In this document: one piece after another, positions 25,501 to 34,220 of the stretch
Position numbering within the stretch: the first letter of the stretch is position 1
How the letters are laid out: each line of letters begins with the position of its first letter
Position numbers and translations under genes: made by a program
Source: Streptomyces sp. NBC_00286
Lineage (GTDB): Bacteria > Actinomycetota > Actinomycetes > Streptomycetales > Streptomycetaceae
Assembly (NCBI RefSeq): GCF_036173125.1
Contig: NZ_CP108054.1
Location: forward strand, 1,364,001 to 1,428,000
DNA length: 64,000 nt
Direction: 5' to 3'
Notes under the pieces: generated by a model
What the model was told of the DNA's origin: nothing
The model's input: only the letters and a program-made list of their open reading frames with translations
Databases searched by the model: none

Positions 25501-27210
25501 CTACCGGTGCTCGTGCCCGAGCGGGTCTCCCTCCGTGTCGGTACCGGGCCCGGGCCCAACCCGGATCCCAAAGTCCCCGTCGTACTGCTTGTGCCCCTCG
25601 ATCACGGCGAGTTCGACGGCCTCGGAACCCATCGCACTGCGCACGATGACCGGGTCCTTGCGCAGATCCTTCATCAGGGCGAGACACATCCCGATCATGA
25701 CCAGGACGAAGGGAGCGGCAGCGAGGATCGTGAGGTACTGCAGGCCCTGGAGGGCGTCCCCCTTGCCGCTGCCGATGAGCAGCATGATCGCGGCGACGGC
25801 CCCGGTCACCACGCCCCAGAACACCACGACGAGACGGCCGGGTTCGAGGGCGCCCTTCTGGGAGAGCGTGCCCATCACGATGGACGCGGCGTCGGCTCCG
25901 GAGACGAAGAAGATGCCGACCAGGATCATCACGAGCAGGCTGGTGACCGTCGCGATGGGGTACTCCTGCAGAACGCCGAAGAGTTGGCCCTCGGGCGTCG
26001 CCTCTTCGCCGAGCCGGCCGGCCTCCTGCAGCTTCATCGCGGAACCGCCGAAGATGGCGAACCAGACGAGGCTGACCGTGCTGGGTACGAGGATGACGCC
26101 GCCGATGAACTGCCGGATGGTCCGGCCGCGGCTGATGCGGGCGATGAACATGCCGACGAACGGCGTCCAGGAGATCCACCACGCCCAGTAGAAGACGGTC
26201 CAGCCGCTCAACCAGTCTGCGGTTCCCTCGCCGCCGCTGGCGTCGGTGCGGCCGGCGAGCTGCGGCAGGTCGCCCACGAAGGAGAACACCGAAGTGGGCA
26301 GCAGATCGAGGACGATGACGGTCGGGCCTGCGATGAACACGAACAGGGCGAGCAACAGCGCCAGCACCATGTTGATGTTGGACAGCCACTGGATGCCGCG
26401 CTCGATGCCCGAGATGGCCGAGGCGACGAAGGCCAGCGTCAGCACGGCGATGATGACGATAAGCAGTCCGGTGCTCACGTTGTCCATCCAGTTCACCTCC
26501 GTGATTCCGGAGCCGATCTGGAGCGCGCCGAGGCCCAGTGAGGTCGCGGAGCCGAAGACGGTGGCGATGATCGCGAGGATGTCGATCGCCCGGCCCGCGT
26601 GGCCGTTGGCGTGCTTTTCACCGATGAGCGGGGTGAACACCGCGCTGATCGTCTGGCGCCGGCGTTTGCGGAAGGTGCTGTAGGCGATGGCGAGGCCGAC
26701 CACCGCGTAGATCGCCCATGGATGCAGGGTCCAGTGGAAGAGCGTGGTGGCCATCGCCGTCTCCATACGTTCCGCGGAGTCGGCGGGGCTGGTGCCCGGC
26801 GGGGGTGTGTTGTAGTGCGAGAGCGGCTCGCTCACCCCGTAGAACATCAGGCCGATGCCCATACCGGCGCTGAACATCATCGCGACCCAGGAAACGGTAC
26901 GGAACTCGGGCTCCTCACCCTCGGTGCCCAGGTGGATCCTGCCGTAGCGGCTGACCGCCAGCCAGAGCGCGAAGACGACAAAACCGGAGGCGGCGAGCAC
27001 GAACGCCCAGCCGCCGTTGTGCATCAGGCCGTCGAGCATCTTGCTCGAGGCGCTTTCCAGTGAGTCGGTGGCGACTGCGCCCCAGATAACAAAGGCCACG
27101 GTGAGCGCTGCGGTGACGCCGAACACCACACGGTCGGTTTCGTGGCCGGGGCCGCCTGGGATGTCCGAAGAACCTCCCAGGCCTCCCCTCTGCTTCAGGT
27201 CTTCTGTCAT
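25501..27210 (-). CDS. BCCT family (betaine/choline/carnitine) transporter
   Basis: A 569-residue protein with about twelve membrane segments and the BCCT signature around FYWAWWISWTPFVGMFIARIS. This tryptophan-rich segment lines the trimethylammonium site in BetP/OpuD. It imports osmoprotectants such as glycine betaine with sodium or protons. The start ATG 27210 follows GGGGAAGG; an in-frame ATG at 27246 is an alternative. The C-terminal tail is charged, as in osmosensing members. Two direct repeats lie just upstream. Confidence 0.92.
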   Translation of the reverse strand: MTEDLKQRGGLGGSSDIPGGPGHETDRVVFGVTAALTVAFVIWGAVATDSLESASSKMLDGLMHNGGWAFVLAASGFVVFALWLAVSRYGRIHLGTEGEEPEFRTVSWVAMMFSAGMGIGLMFYGVSEPLSHYNTPPPGTSPADSAERMETAMATTLFHWTLHPWAIYAVVGLAIAYSTFRKRRRQTISAVFTPLIGEKHANGHAGRAIDILAIIATVFGSATSLGLGALQIGSGITEVNWMDNVSTGLLIVIIAVLTLAFVASAISGIERGIQWLSNINMVLALLLALFVFIAGPTVIVLDLLPTSVFSFVGDLPQLAGRTDASGGEGTADWLSGWTVFYWAWWISWTPFVGMFIARISRGRTIRQFIGGVILVPSTVSLVWFAIFGGSAMKLQEAGRLGEEATPEGQLFGVLQEYPIATVTSLLVMILVGIFFVSGADAASIVMGTLSQKGALEPGRLVVVFWGVVTGAVAAIMLLIGSGKGDALQGLQYLTILAAAPFVLVMIGMCLALMKDLRKDPVIVRSAMGSEAVELAVIEGHKQYDGDFGIRVGPGPGTDTEGDPLGHEHR

Positions 27211-27248
27211 CGGCGGCACCTTCCCCTGAAAACCGATCGGAAACACAT

Positions 27249-27281
27249 GTTCCTTGTTGCGCTACTAGTTCTTTGTTGCGC
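27249..27281 (-). promoter_or_regulatory. Paired 14-bp direct repeats upstream of the BCCT gene
   Basis: GTTCCTTGTTGCGC at 27249-27262 and GTTCTTTGTTGCGC at 27268-27281 differ at one base and are offset by 19 bp. They lie in the 75-bp gap between two minus-strand genes, in the right place for an activator or repressor of the transporter gene. Function is inferred from position only. Confidence 0.45.
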
Positions 27282-27321
27282 CCCTAGGAACTACCACAGG
27301 TGCCGCCGTTCCCAACACTGC

Positions 27322-29283
27322 TCAGCGGCTGTCTCCCGGCACCCGCTGCGGGGTCCGAGGCTCGTCGACTCCGTCGAGCCTAGCCTCCGGGCTGACGTGC
27401 GGGGATCCCTTGGTGGCGCCCGAGAAGGCCTTGGCGCCTCCGACGAACGGGACACGGGCCCACGTACGGGACAGGTCGAGCTTCAGTGTCGGCTTGGTCG
27501 ACGGCGGATCGATGAGGTCCTTGTCGGTGCCCGCGACGATCAGCGCGAGACGGTGCCCGGCCGGGACGACGTGGTCGCTCGCGTGCAGGTCGAGGCTGAT
27601 GGTGTATGGCTTGCCCGGCGTGAGCGGGACGCCCTTCAGGTCGGAGGCGTGGTTGCCGAGGTCGGCCCAGCCACGGCTGAACACCGTGTAGTCGACGTCC
27701 GCGGTCTTGGCCTTCGTCTCCTTGAAGCAGGAGCTGTCACCCGTGGTGCTCGGACCCCAGCAGGTGCGGTCGGTGAGCGTGGTGATGCCCTCGCCCGCGT
27801 CGGCGTAGTCGCGGATGGTGTCCGGGCCGAGGTCGACAAGTACCGCGGACAGATGGGCGGTTGAGGTGCTCGGCGTGGCGGTGACGGTCACCTTGGAGGA
27901 ACCGGACAGCCGGAGGTCTCGGGTGAGCGGCTTGGTGATGAATCCGGCCTTACTGGGCGTGGACTGGTCGATCTGCGCGGCCCAGTCGGTCTCGTCCTGG
28001 CTCGGGTCGTCGGTGAAGGTCTCGGTGCCCGATCCGGTACGCAGCCCAAGGGTGCCGACGCCCGCCTGCTCGCCCTTGCCGGGGCGCAGGCTCACGGTGT
28101 CGGTGCCGCGGGGCGGCCAGACGCGCGACGTCTCCCACTTGTCCGGGGCGCGCTCGATGTCGGCCATCGGCTCGTCGTCGATGCCGTTGTCGTAGCCGAG
28201 GAGTTCATGGTCGAACCAGCGGTGCAGGGTGTCCACCCACTCGGCGCGGCGGAAGTCGAAGGGGTCGACGTGGCCGGTCTGCGACAGCCAGATCTTGCGC
28301 TCGACACCGTTCTTCGCGAGGGCGTCCCACCACTGGCCGAAGTGCTTGGCGCGGACGTTGAGGTCCTGCATGCCATGGATGACGAACACGCTCGCGTCGA
28401 CCTTGTGGGCGTCCTTCACGTGGTCGCGCTCGGTCCACAGCTTCGTCCAGTCGCCGGTGCGCGGGGCTCCTTCGACGAGTTTCTGCTGCACGGCGGCGCA
28501 CTTGGCGCGGGCGTCGGGGCTCTCGACGTAGTTGGACAGCCAGTCGGGTCCGGAGTCGTACAGCGGGGCACCCTTGGCGAAGTAGTAGTCGTACCAGGAG
28601 GAGATGGCCCCGATCGGGACGATCGTCTCCAGGCCCTCGACTCCGGTCGCGGCGACGCCGTTGGCCACGGTTCCGTCGTAACTCTTGCCGATCATGCCGG
28701 TCTTGCCGTTGGTCCAGTCCGCCTTGGCCTTCGTACTGCCCGTGCGGGAGGTGTAGCCCTTGGCGCGGCCGTTCAGCCAGTCGACGACGGCCTTCGCGGA
28801 CTGGACGTCGGAGCGTCCGCCGACGTCCACGCAGCCGTCGGAGCGGTTGGTGCCGGCGAAGTCGACGCCGACGAAGGCGTAGCCGCGCGGCACGAAGTAG
28901 TTGTCGTAGTACAGCGGCATCTGGACGACGTTGCCGTTCGCGTCGTACGTCTTCTTCTGGCTCTCGTTGCCGCGCCCGCAGCAGGAGTAGTACGGGCTGG
29001 CGTCCATGATCACGGGTATCTTCCGCCCCTGCCGGGCGAGTTCGCGGGGCCTGACGATGTCGACGGCGACGCGGTCGGTCTTCCCGTCCTTGTCGCCGTC
29101 GAGCCGGGTGTCCACCCAGACGGATTCGCGTATCGCGTTGTCGTACGAGTACACGGGCTTACTCTCCCGCGGGGCGCTCTGCGCGGCGGCCGGGGTGAGG
29201 AGTGTGGCCATCAGGGCGGCGGTGGCCGCCGTCGCGAGCGTTCTCCAGGTCCTGAAGCGCATGACGCGCGCACGTATCGGCAT
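27322..29283 (-). CDS. Secreted X-Pro dipeptidyl-peptidase/CocE-like hydrolase (S15)
   Basis: A 653-residue protein with a Sec signal peptide ending near AAAQSA (about residue 37). It has an alpha/beta hydrolase domain with nucleophile GKSYDG near 198, acid in MQDLNVRA and histidine in TGHVDPFD. The C-terminal jelly-roll domain is typical of S15 enzymes (DLHASDHVVPAGHRLALIVAGTD). It probably cleaves X-Pro dipeptides or acyl esters outside the cell. ATG 29283 is taken; a second in-frame ATG at 29262 begins nearer the hydrophobic core. The ribosome-binding site is weak for both. Confidence 0.88.
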   Translation of the reverse strand: MPIRARVMRFRTWRTLATAATAALMATLLTPAAAQSAPRESKPVYSYDNAIRESVWVDTRLDGDKDGKTDRVAVDIVRPRELARQGRKIPVIMDASPYYSCCGRGNESQKKTYDANGNVVQMPLYYDNYFVPRGYAFVGVDFAGTNRSDGCVDVGGRSDVQSAKAVVDWLNGRAKGYTSRTGSTKAKADWTNGKTGMIGKSYDGTVANGVAATGVEGLETIVPIGAISSWYDYYFAKGAPLYDSGPDWLSNYVESPDARAKCAAVQQKLVEGAPRTGDWTKLWTERDHVKDAHKVDASVFVIHGMQDLNVRAKHFGQWWDALAKNGVERKIWLSQTGHVDPFDFRRAEWVDTLHRWFDHELLGYDNGIDDEPMADIERAPDKWETSRVWPPRGTDTVSLRPGKGEQAGVGTLGLRTGSGTETFTDDPSQDETDWAAQIDQSTPSKAGFITKPLTRDLRLSGSSKVTVTATPSTSTAHLSAVLVDLGPDTIRDYADAGEGITTLTDRTCWGPSTTGDSSCFKETKAKTADVDYTVFSRGWADLGNHASDLKGVPLTPGKPYTISLDLHASDHVVPAGHRLALIVAGTDKDLIDPPSTKPTLKLDLSRTWARVPFVGGAKAFSGATKGSPHVSPEARLDGVDEPRTPQRVPGDSR

Positions 29284-29509
29284 GGCCGGAAGGTACCCCG
29301 GTCAACTCCTGGGCGAAAGGGGGACTTTGGGGAGCCGAGGGGCCGAACGGGTCCTGCGGTGAGGAGGTGTCAGAAAGGCCCGTGGGATGAAGTAGCTCAT
29401 GTCGGCCGAATGGCGATCGTGTGACAGGGGCGGCCGTGGACACGACAGGGACCACAGGGACTGAATAGGGTCCGAACAGACTTCATGCCCCCACGACTTG
29501 GAGCTGAAC

Positions 29510-31066
29510 GTGCACCGCAGAATCATCGCCCCGGGCGCACTCGCGGTCTCTCTGATGCTGGCGATCCCGGCATCGGCGGCCGACTACGAGCCTGGAGCGC
29601 CGGGCATCGGCGACCCCTACTACCCGGCCTACGGCAACGGCGGATACGACGTCTCGCACTACGACCTCCGGCTCAAGTACCGACCGGAAACAGACAAGTT
29701 GGAGGGCACGGCGACTCTCCTCGCCACCACCACGCAGGACTTGTCGCGGTTCAATCTGGACTTTCTGCTCGACGTGAGCGAGGTGCGGGTCAACGGCGCC
29801 AAGGCGTCGTTCAAGACCTCCGATGAGCATGAACTGGAGGTCACGCCGAAGACGCCGCTGCCCAAGGGCACGCCCGTCACCGTCGTGGTGCGCTACAGCG
29901 GGGTGCCGTCCTCGAAGTCGGCGTACGGCTTCACCAGTTGGCACCGCACCGCGGACGGCGGCGTCGGGGCGAACGAACCCGAGGCGGCCTGGTGGTGGTT
30001 CCCGAGCAACGACCATCCGCTGGACAAGGCCACCTACGACGTGTCGGTGGCGGTGCCGGACGGTTCGCAGGCGATCTCCAACGGCACGCTCCAGTCGACG
30101 AGTTCACGGGCCGGCTGGACGCGCTTCAACTGGCGGTCCAACAAGCCGCAGGCCACGTATCTCGCCACGCTGGCGATCGGGAAGTTCGACGTCACGACCG
30201 GCAAGTCGGAGAGCGGCATCCCGATCGTCAACGCGTACAGCAAGGAACTCGGCGACCACTACGGGGCGGCGCGCGCGAGCATCGAGCGCACCGGGGAGGT
30301 CGCCGACTGGCTGACGGAGTACTTCGGGCCGTACCCGTTCAACGCGCTCGGCGGCTACGTCCCGAACACCACCGAGACCGGGTACGCGCTGGAGACCCAG
30401 ACGCGGCCCTTCTACAGCCCGCGCCAGTTCGCGAACGGTACGAACGTGTCGGTGGTCGTCCATGAGCTGGCCCACCAGTGGTACGGCAACCTCGTGTCCG
30501 TCGCCGGCTGGAAGGACATCTGGATCAACGAGGGCTTCGCGCGGTATGCGCAGTGGCTGTGGTCGGAGCACGAGGGCGAGGGGACGGCGCAGGAGCTCGC
30601 GGACTATGTGTACGCGTCGCTTCCGGCCGACGACCCGTTCTGGAAGGTCCGGCCCGGGGATCCGGGGCCGGAGAACCAGTTCCATCTCGCGGTGTACGAC
30701 CGGGGCGCCCTGGCCCTCCAGGCCCTGCGCAACGAGATCGGCGACGAGGACTTCTTCGCCATCCTGAGGGGCTGGCCGAAGGAGCACGCGCACGGCAACG
30801 CGACGGTCGGCGAGTTCGTGAAGTACGCCGAGCGGATCTCCGGCCGGCCGCTTGCCGCCCTCTTCGACACCTGGCTCTACCAGCCCTCGAAGCCGAGCGC
30901 GCCCGCGGCCCGGGAGGCCTCGATCGCGCCGCTGACCGGGACGGCTCCGGACCAGCCGAAGTCCTGGAAGGAGATCGCCGCGACGAACGGCGTGCACGAT
31001 CACGGGGACGAGCACAAGCACAAGAAGGGGCACGGGCACGAGAAGGAGCACGAGAGCGAGCAATAA
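29510..31066 (+). CDS. Secreted M1 family zinc metallopeptidase
   Basis: A 518-residue protein with a signal peptide (VHRRIIAPGALAVSLMLAIPASA) and the gluzincin motif HELAH at about 318-322 with the third zinc ligand glutamate near 341 (WINEGFA). M1 enzymes remove N-terminal residues from peptides. GTG 29510 is supported by GGAG 6 bases upstream. The last 23 residues are unusual: alternating His, Lys, Glu and Asp (HDHGDEHKHKKGHGHEKEHE), a probable metal-binding tail. Divergent from the S15 gene with 226 bp between. Confidence 0.9.
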   Translation: MHRRIIAPGALAVSLMLAIPASAADYEPGAPGIGDPYYPAYGNGGYDVSHYDLRLKYRPETDKLEGTATLLATTTQDLSRFNLDFLLDVSEVRVNGAKASFKTSDEHELEVTPKTPLPKGTPVTVVVRYSGVPSSKSAYGFTSWHRTADGGVGANEPEAAWWWFPSNDHPLDKATYDVSVAVPDGSQAISNGTLQSTSSRAGWTRFNWRSNKPQATYLATLAIGKFDVTTGKSESGIPIVNAYSKELGDHYGAARASIERTGEVADWLTEYFGPYPFNALGGYVPNTTETGYALETQTRPFYSPRQFANGTNVSVVVHELAHQWYGNLVSVAGWKDIWINEGFARYAQWLWSEHEGEGTAQELADYVYASLPADDPFWKVRPGDPGPENQFHLAVYDRGALALQALRNEIGDEDFFAILRGWPKEHAHGNATVGEFVKYAERISGRPLAALFDTWLYQPSKPSAPAAREASIAPLTGTAPDQPKSWKEIAATNGVHDHGDEHKHKKGHGHEKEHESEQ

Positions 31067-31082
31067 ATCAGGCGAGGCGACG

Positions 31083-31118
31083 GTGGGCGGGCGGTGAGCT
31101 GGTGAGCTGCCCGCCCAC
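31083..31118 (+). terminator. Hairpin after the M1 peptidase gene
   Basis: GTGGGCGGGC (31083-31092) and GCCCGCCCAC (31109-31118) pair perfectly, 16 bases after the stop codon. Confidence 0.6.
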
Positions 31119-31140
31119 GGCGCTTTCCCAGCGCTGGTGA

Positions 31141-31155
31141 GACAGCAATACTGTT
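31141..31155 (+). promoter_or_regulatory. Dyad element upstream of the MerR-type gene
   Basis: GACAGCAATACTGTT contains ACAG and CTGT arms around a 5-base centre. MerR proteins commonly bind such dyads in their own promoters between -35 and -10. It lies 55 bp before the start codon. Assignment to this regulator is inferred. Confidence 0.35.
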
Positions 31156-31209
31156 GCACCGCACCCGGGCGGGGGACCGCAGCAGTCGCAGTACGCGAAG
31201 GAGCAGGCC

Positions 31210-31908
31210 ATGACGACGGACATCGAGGAGCCGAAGCTCACCGTCGACGAACTGGCCGCGCGGGCGGGTGTCACGGTGCGCACGGTCCGCTTCTACAGCA
31301 CGAAGGGTCTGCTCCCGCCGCCCGTGATCGGTCCGCGCCGGGTGGGGCACTACGGCCCGGAGCACCTCTCCCGGCTGGCGCTGATCGAGGAGTTGCAGCA
31401 GCAGGGCATGACACTCGCGGCCATCGAGCGGTATCTGCAGCAGCTGCCGCCGGATCTGGACGCCCGTGACCTCGCCATTCACCGGGCAGTGGTGGCGTCC
31501 TGGGCTCCGGACGCCGTGGAAACGGTGACGCGGGCGGAGCTGGAGCGGCGGGCGGGGCGCGCGCTCGGCGACGACGACGTGGAGCGACTGGCGGCGATGG
31601 GTGTGATCGAGGCCGGCGACGGTGACTACCGCGTCGACCTCGGCCTGCTGCGGCTGGGGGTCGGGCTGCTGGACGTACCGCTGTCGCACGAGGCGATCCT
31701 CGCGGCGCGCGGCGTCCTCATCGAGCACTCGCGTGCCGCCGCGCACGAGCTGTCGCGACTCTTCCGCGACGAGGTTTCCGAACGCGCGGCGCAGGACGTG
31801 AAGTCGCTCTCCGCCCATATGCAGCCTCTGGTGGTGCAGGCATTGCTGACCACGTTCCAGCGCTCGCTCAACGCGGAGCTGCGGGAGTGGCTCAGCAGCC
31901 CCCGCTGA
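31210..31908 (+). CDS. MerR family transcriptional regulator
   Basis: The 232-residue protein opens with a MerR helix-turn-helix (LTVDELAARAGVTVRTVRFYSTKGLLPPP) and the wing helix YGPEHLSRLALIEELQQQGMTLAAIERYL. The C-terminal 130 residues are helical with no cysteine pair, arguing against a metal sensor and for an organic ligand or protein partner. Good GAAGGAG precedes ATG 31210. It converges on fadB; a role in controlling fatty-acid oxidation is plausible from position but unproven. Confidence 0.85.
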   Translation: MTTDIEEPKLTVDELAARAGVTVRTVRFYSTKGLLPPPVIGPRRVGHYGPEHLSRLALIEELQQQGMTLAAIERYLQQLPPDLDARDLAIHRAVVASWAPDAVETVTRAELERRAGRALGDDDVERLAAMGVIEAGDGDYRVDLGLLRLGVGLLDVPLSHEAILAARGVLIEHSRAAAHELSRLFRDEVSERAAQDVKSLSAHMQPLVVQALLTTFQRSLNAELREWLSSPR

Positions 31909-31911
31909 ACG

Positions 31912-31939
31912 GGGCCGTTCCGGTCTCCCGAAACGGCCC
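31912..31939. terminator. Bidirectional terminator between the MerR gene and fadB
   Basis: GGGCCGTT at 31912-31919 pairs with AACGGCCC at 31932-31939 in the 51-bp gap between convergent genes. Confidence 0.7.
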
Positions 31940-31959
31940 TCGATCGCACCGTACTCACC

Positions 31960-34146
31960 TCACGCGTCGCTGAACCGCTCCCCCTTCTCCGCCTTCTCGA
32001 CGAGCAGCGCCGGCGGCGTGAACCGCTCCCCGTAGCGCTCGGCGAGCTCGCGCGCGCGTGCCACGAATCCGGGCAGCCCGGCACCTGCCCCGGCGTAGCC
32101 GTCGTAGCCGTTGATGTACTGCAGGACGCCACCGGTCCAGCCGGGGAAGCCGATCCCGAGGATGGACCCGATGTTGGCGTCGGCGACGGACGTCAGGACG
32201 CCCTCCTCGATGAGCCTGACCGTGTCCAGCGCCTCGGCGAAGAGCATGCGTTCCTGCATGTCCTTGAACGGGATCTCGGCGCCCTCGCGCGTGAAGTGCT
32301 CCCGCAGTCCGGGCCACAGGCCCGTGCGCTTCCCGTCGGCGTACTCGTAGAAGCCCGCGCCGCCGCTGCGGCCCGTACGTCCGAACTCGTCGACCATGCG
32401 GTCGATCACCGCCTCGGCGGGATGCGTCGCCCAGGTGCCGCCGGACTCCTCGACGGCCCGCTTCGTCTCGGCGCGGATTTTGCGCGGCAGGGTGAGCGTC
32501 AGCTCGTCCATGAGCGAGAGGACCTTGGCCGGATAGCCCGACTGGGCCGCGGCCTGCTCGACGGAGGCTGGCTCGATGCCCTCGCCGACCATCGCCACGC
32601 CCTCGTCGAGGAAGTGCCCGATGACCCGGGAGGTGAAGAAGCCGCGCGAGTCGTTGACGACGATCGGGGTCTTCTTGATCTGCCGTACGAGGTCGAAGGC
32701 CCGCGCGAGGGCTTCCTCGCCGGTTCGTTCGCCCTTGATGATCTCGACGAGCGGCATCTTGTCGACGGGCGAGAAGAAGTGCAGCCCGATGAAGTCGGCC
32801 TGCCGCTCGACGCCTTCGGCGAGGGCGGTGATCGGCAGCGTCGAGGTGTTGGAGCACAGCAGCGCGTCCGGCTCGACGATGTGCTGGATCTCCTGGAACA
32901 CCTTGTGCTTGAGCGCCGGGTCCTCGAAGACGGCCTCGATCACGGCGTCGCAGGCGGCGAGGTCCTGCGGGTCGGCGGTGGGGGTGATGCGGGCGAGGAG
33001 CGCGTCGGCCTTGTCCTGGGTGGTACGTCCCCGGGAGACGGCCTTGGCGCAGAGCTTCTCGGAGTAGCTCTTGCCCTTGGCCGCCGCCTCGGCCGAGACG
33101 TCCTTGAGGACGACGTCGATGCCCGCGCGTGCACACGAGTACGCGATGCCGGCGCCCATCATTCCGGCGCCCAGGACGGCTACCTTGCGGACCTGGCGCG
33201 GCTCGATGCCCTTGGGGCGGTTGGCGCCGGAGTTGACGGCCTGGAGGTCGAAGAAAAAGGCCTGGATCATGTTCTTGGAGGTCTGGCCCGCGGCCAGCTC
33301 CACGAAGTAACGCGACTCGATGACCTGCGCGGTCTCGAAGTCCACCTGGGAGCCCTCGACCGCCGCCGCGAGGATGTTGCGCGGGGCCGGATAGGGCGCG
33401 CCGCCCGTCTGCTTGCGCAGGGTCGCCGGGAAGGCGGGCAGGTTCGCCGCGAACTTGGGGCTGGACGGTGTGCCGCCGGGGATGCGGTAGCCGGGCTTGT
33501 CCCAGGGTTGCGAGGACTCCGGGTTGGCCTCGATGAAGGCGCGGGCCTTGGCGAGCAACTCCTCCTGTGTGGTGGCCACTTCGTGGACGAGGCCGTTCTC
33601 GAGCGCACGCTGCGGGCTGTACTGGGTGCCCTGGAGGAGCACCTTGAGCAGGGCGTCGGCGATGCCCAGGAGGCGTACGGTCCTGACGACGCCGCCGCCT
33701 CCGGGCAGCAGGCCGAGGGTGACCTCGGGGCAGCCGATCTTGGAGCCGGGGGCGTCGAGGGCGATGCGGTGGTGCGAGGCCAGGGCGATCTCGTAACCGC
33801 CGCCCAGGGCGGCGCCGTTCATCGCGGCGACGACGGGCTTGCCCAGCGTCTCGATACGGCGGAGGTCGCGCTTGATGGCCATGCCCCGCTCGAAGGCGTA
33901 CTGGGCGTTCTCCGGGGTGACCGCGATCAGTTCACGCAGGTCGCCGCCCGCGAAGAAGGTCTTCTTGGCGGAGGTGAAGATGATGCCGCGGATGGAGTCC
34001 TGCTCGGCCTCCAGCCGGTCGGCGATCGTGGTGAGCGACTCCCGGAACGCCTGGTTCATGGTGTTCGCGGACTGGTTCGGGTCGTCGAGGACGAGGGTGA
34101 CGACGCCGGTCCTGTCCTGTTCCCAGCGGATGGTGCTCTCGGTCAT
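31960..34146 (-). CDS. fadB: Fatty-acid oxidation complex alpha subunit (enoyl-CoA hydratase/3-hydroxyacyl-CoA dehydrogenase)
   Basis: A 728-residue two-function protein. Residues 1-190 form a crotonase domain with oxyanion segments FFAGGDLREL and GAALGGGYEIALA. From about 320 comes the NAD-binding VAVLGAGMMGAGIAYSCARAG and the 3-hydroxyacyl-CoA dehydrogenase domains (FIGLHFFSPVDKMPLVEI). It catalyses hydration of enoyl-CoA and oxidation of 3-hydroxyacyl-CoA in beta-oxidation. ATG 34146 follows GGAG at 9 bases. The gene lies 74 bp downstream of fadA and probably shares its transcript. Confidence 0.93.
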   Translation of the reverse strand: MTESTIRWEQDRTGVVTLVLDDPNQSANTMNQAFRESLTTIADRLEAEQDSIRGIIFTSAKKTFFAGGDLRELIAVTPENAQYAFERGMAIKRDLRRIETLGKPVVAAMNGAALGGGYEIALASHHRIALDAPGSKIGCPEVTLGLLPGGGGVVRTVRLLGIADALLKVLLQGTQYSPQRALENGLVHEVATTQEELLAKARAFIEANPESSQPWDKPGYRIPGGTPSSPKFAANLPAFPATLRKQTGGAPYPAPRNILAAAVEGSQVDFETAQVIESRYFVELAAGQTSKNMIQAFFFDLQAVNSGANRPKGIEPRQVRKVAVLGAGMMGAGIAYSCARAGIDVVLKDVSAEAAAKGKSYSEKLCAKAVSRGRTTQDKADALLARITPTADPQDLAACDAVIEAVFEDPALKHKVFQEIQHIVEPDALLCSNTSTLPITALAEGVERQADFIGLHFFSPVDKMPLVEIIKGERTGEEALARAFDLVRQIKKTPIVVNDSRGFFTSRVIGHFLDEGVAMVGEGIEPASVEQAAAQSGYPAKVLSLMDELTLTLPRKIRAETKRAVEESGGTWATHPAEAVIDRMVDEFGRTGRSGGAGFYEYADGKRTGLWPGLREHFTREGAEIPFKDMQERMLFAEALDTVRLIEEGVLTSVADANIGSILGIGFPGWTGGVLQYINGYDGYAGAGAGLPGFVARARELAERYGERFTPPALLVEKAEKGERFSDA

Positions 34147-34220
34147 GGCTGTTGCTCCGTAAAGGGGACGCCGCAAGGGCGGTGGGGGCCATAGGAGGGG
34201 GACGGGACGGACAGGACGTA

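Noticed and set aside
25369-26541. A 390-codon Asp/Glu/Gly-rich protein antisense to the BCCT gene
   Set aside because: It is the mirror frame of a membrane protein gene in GC-rich DNA, with no family features.
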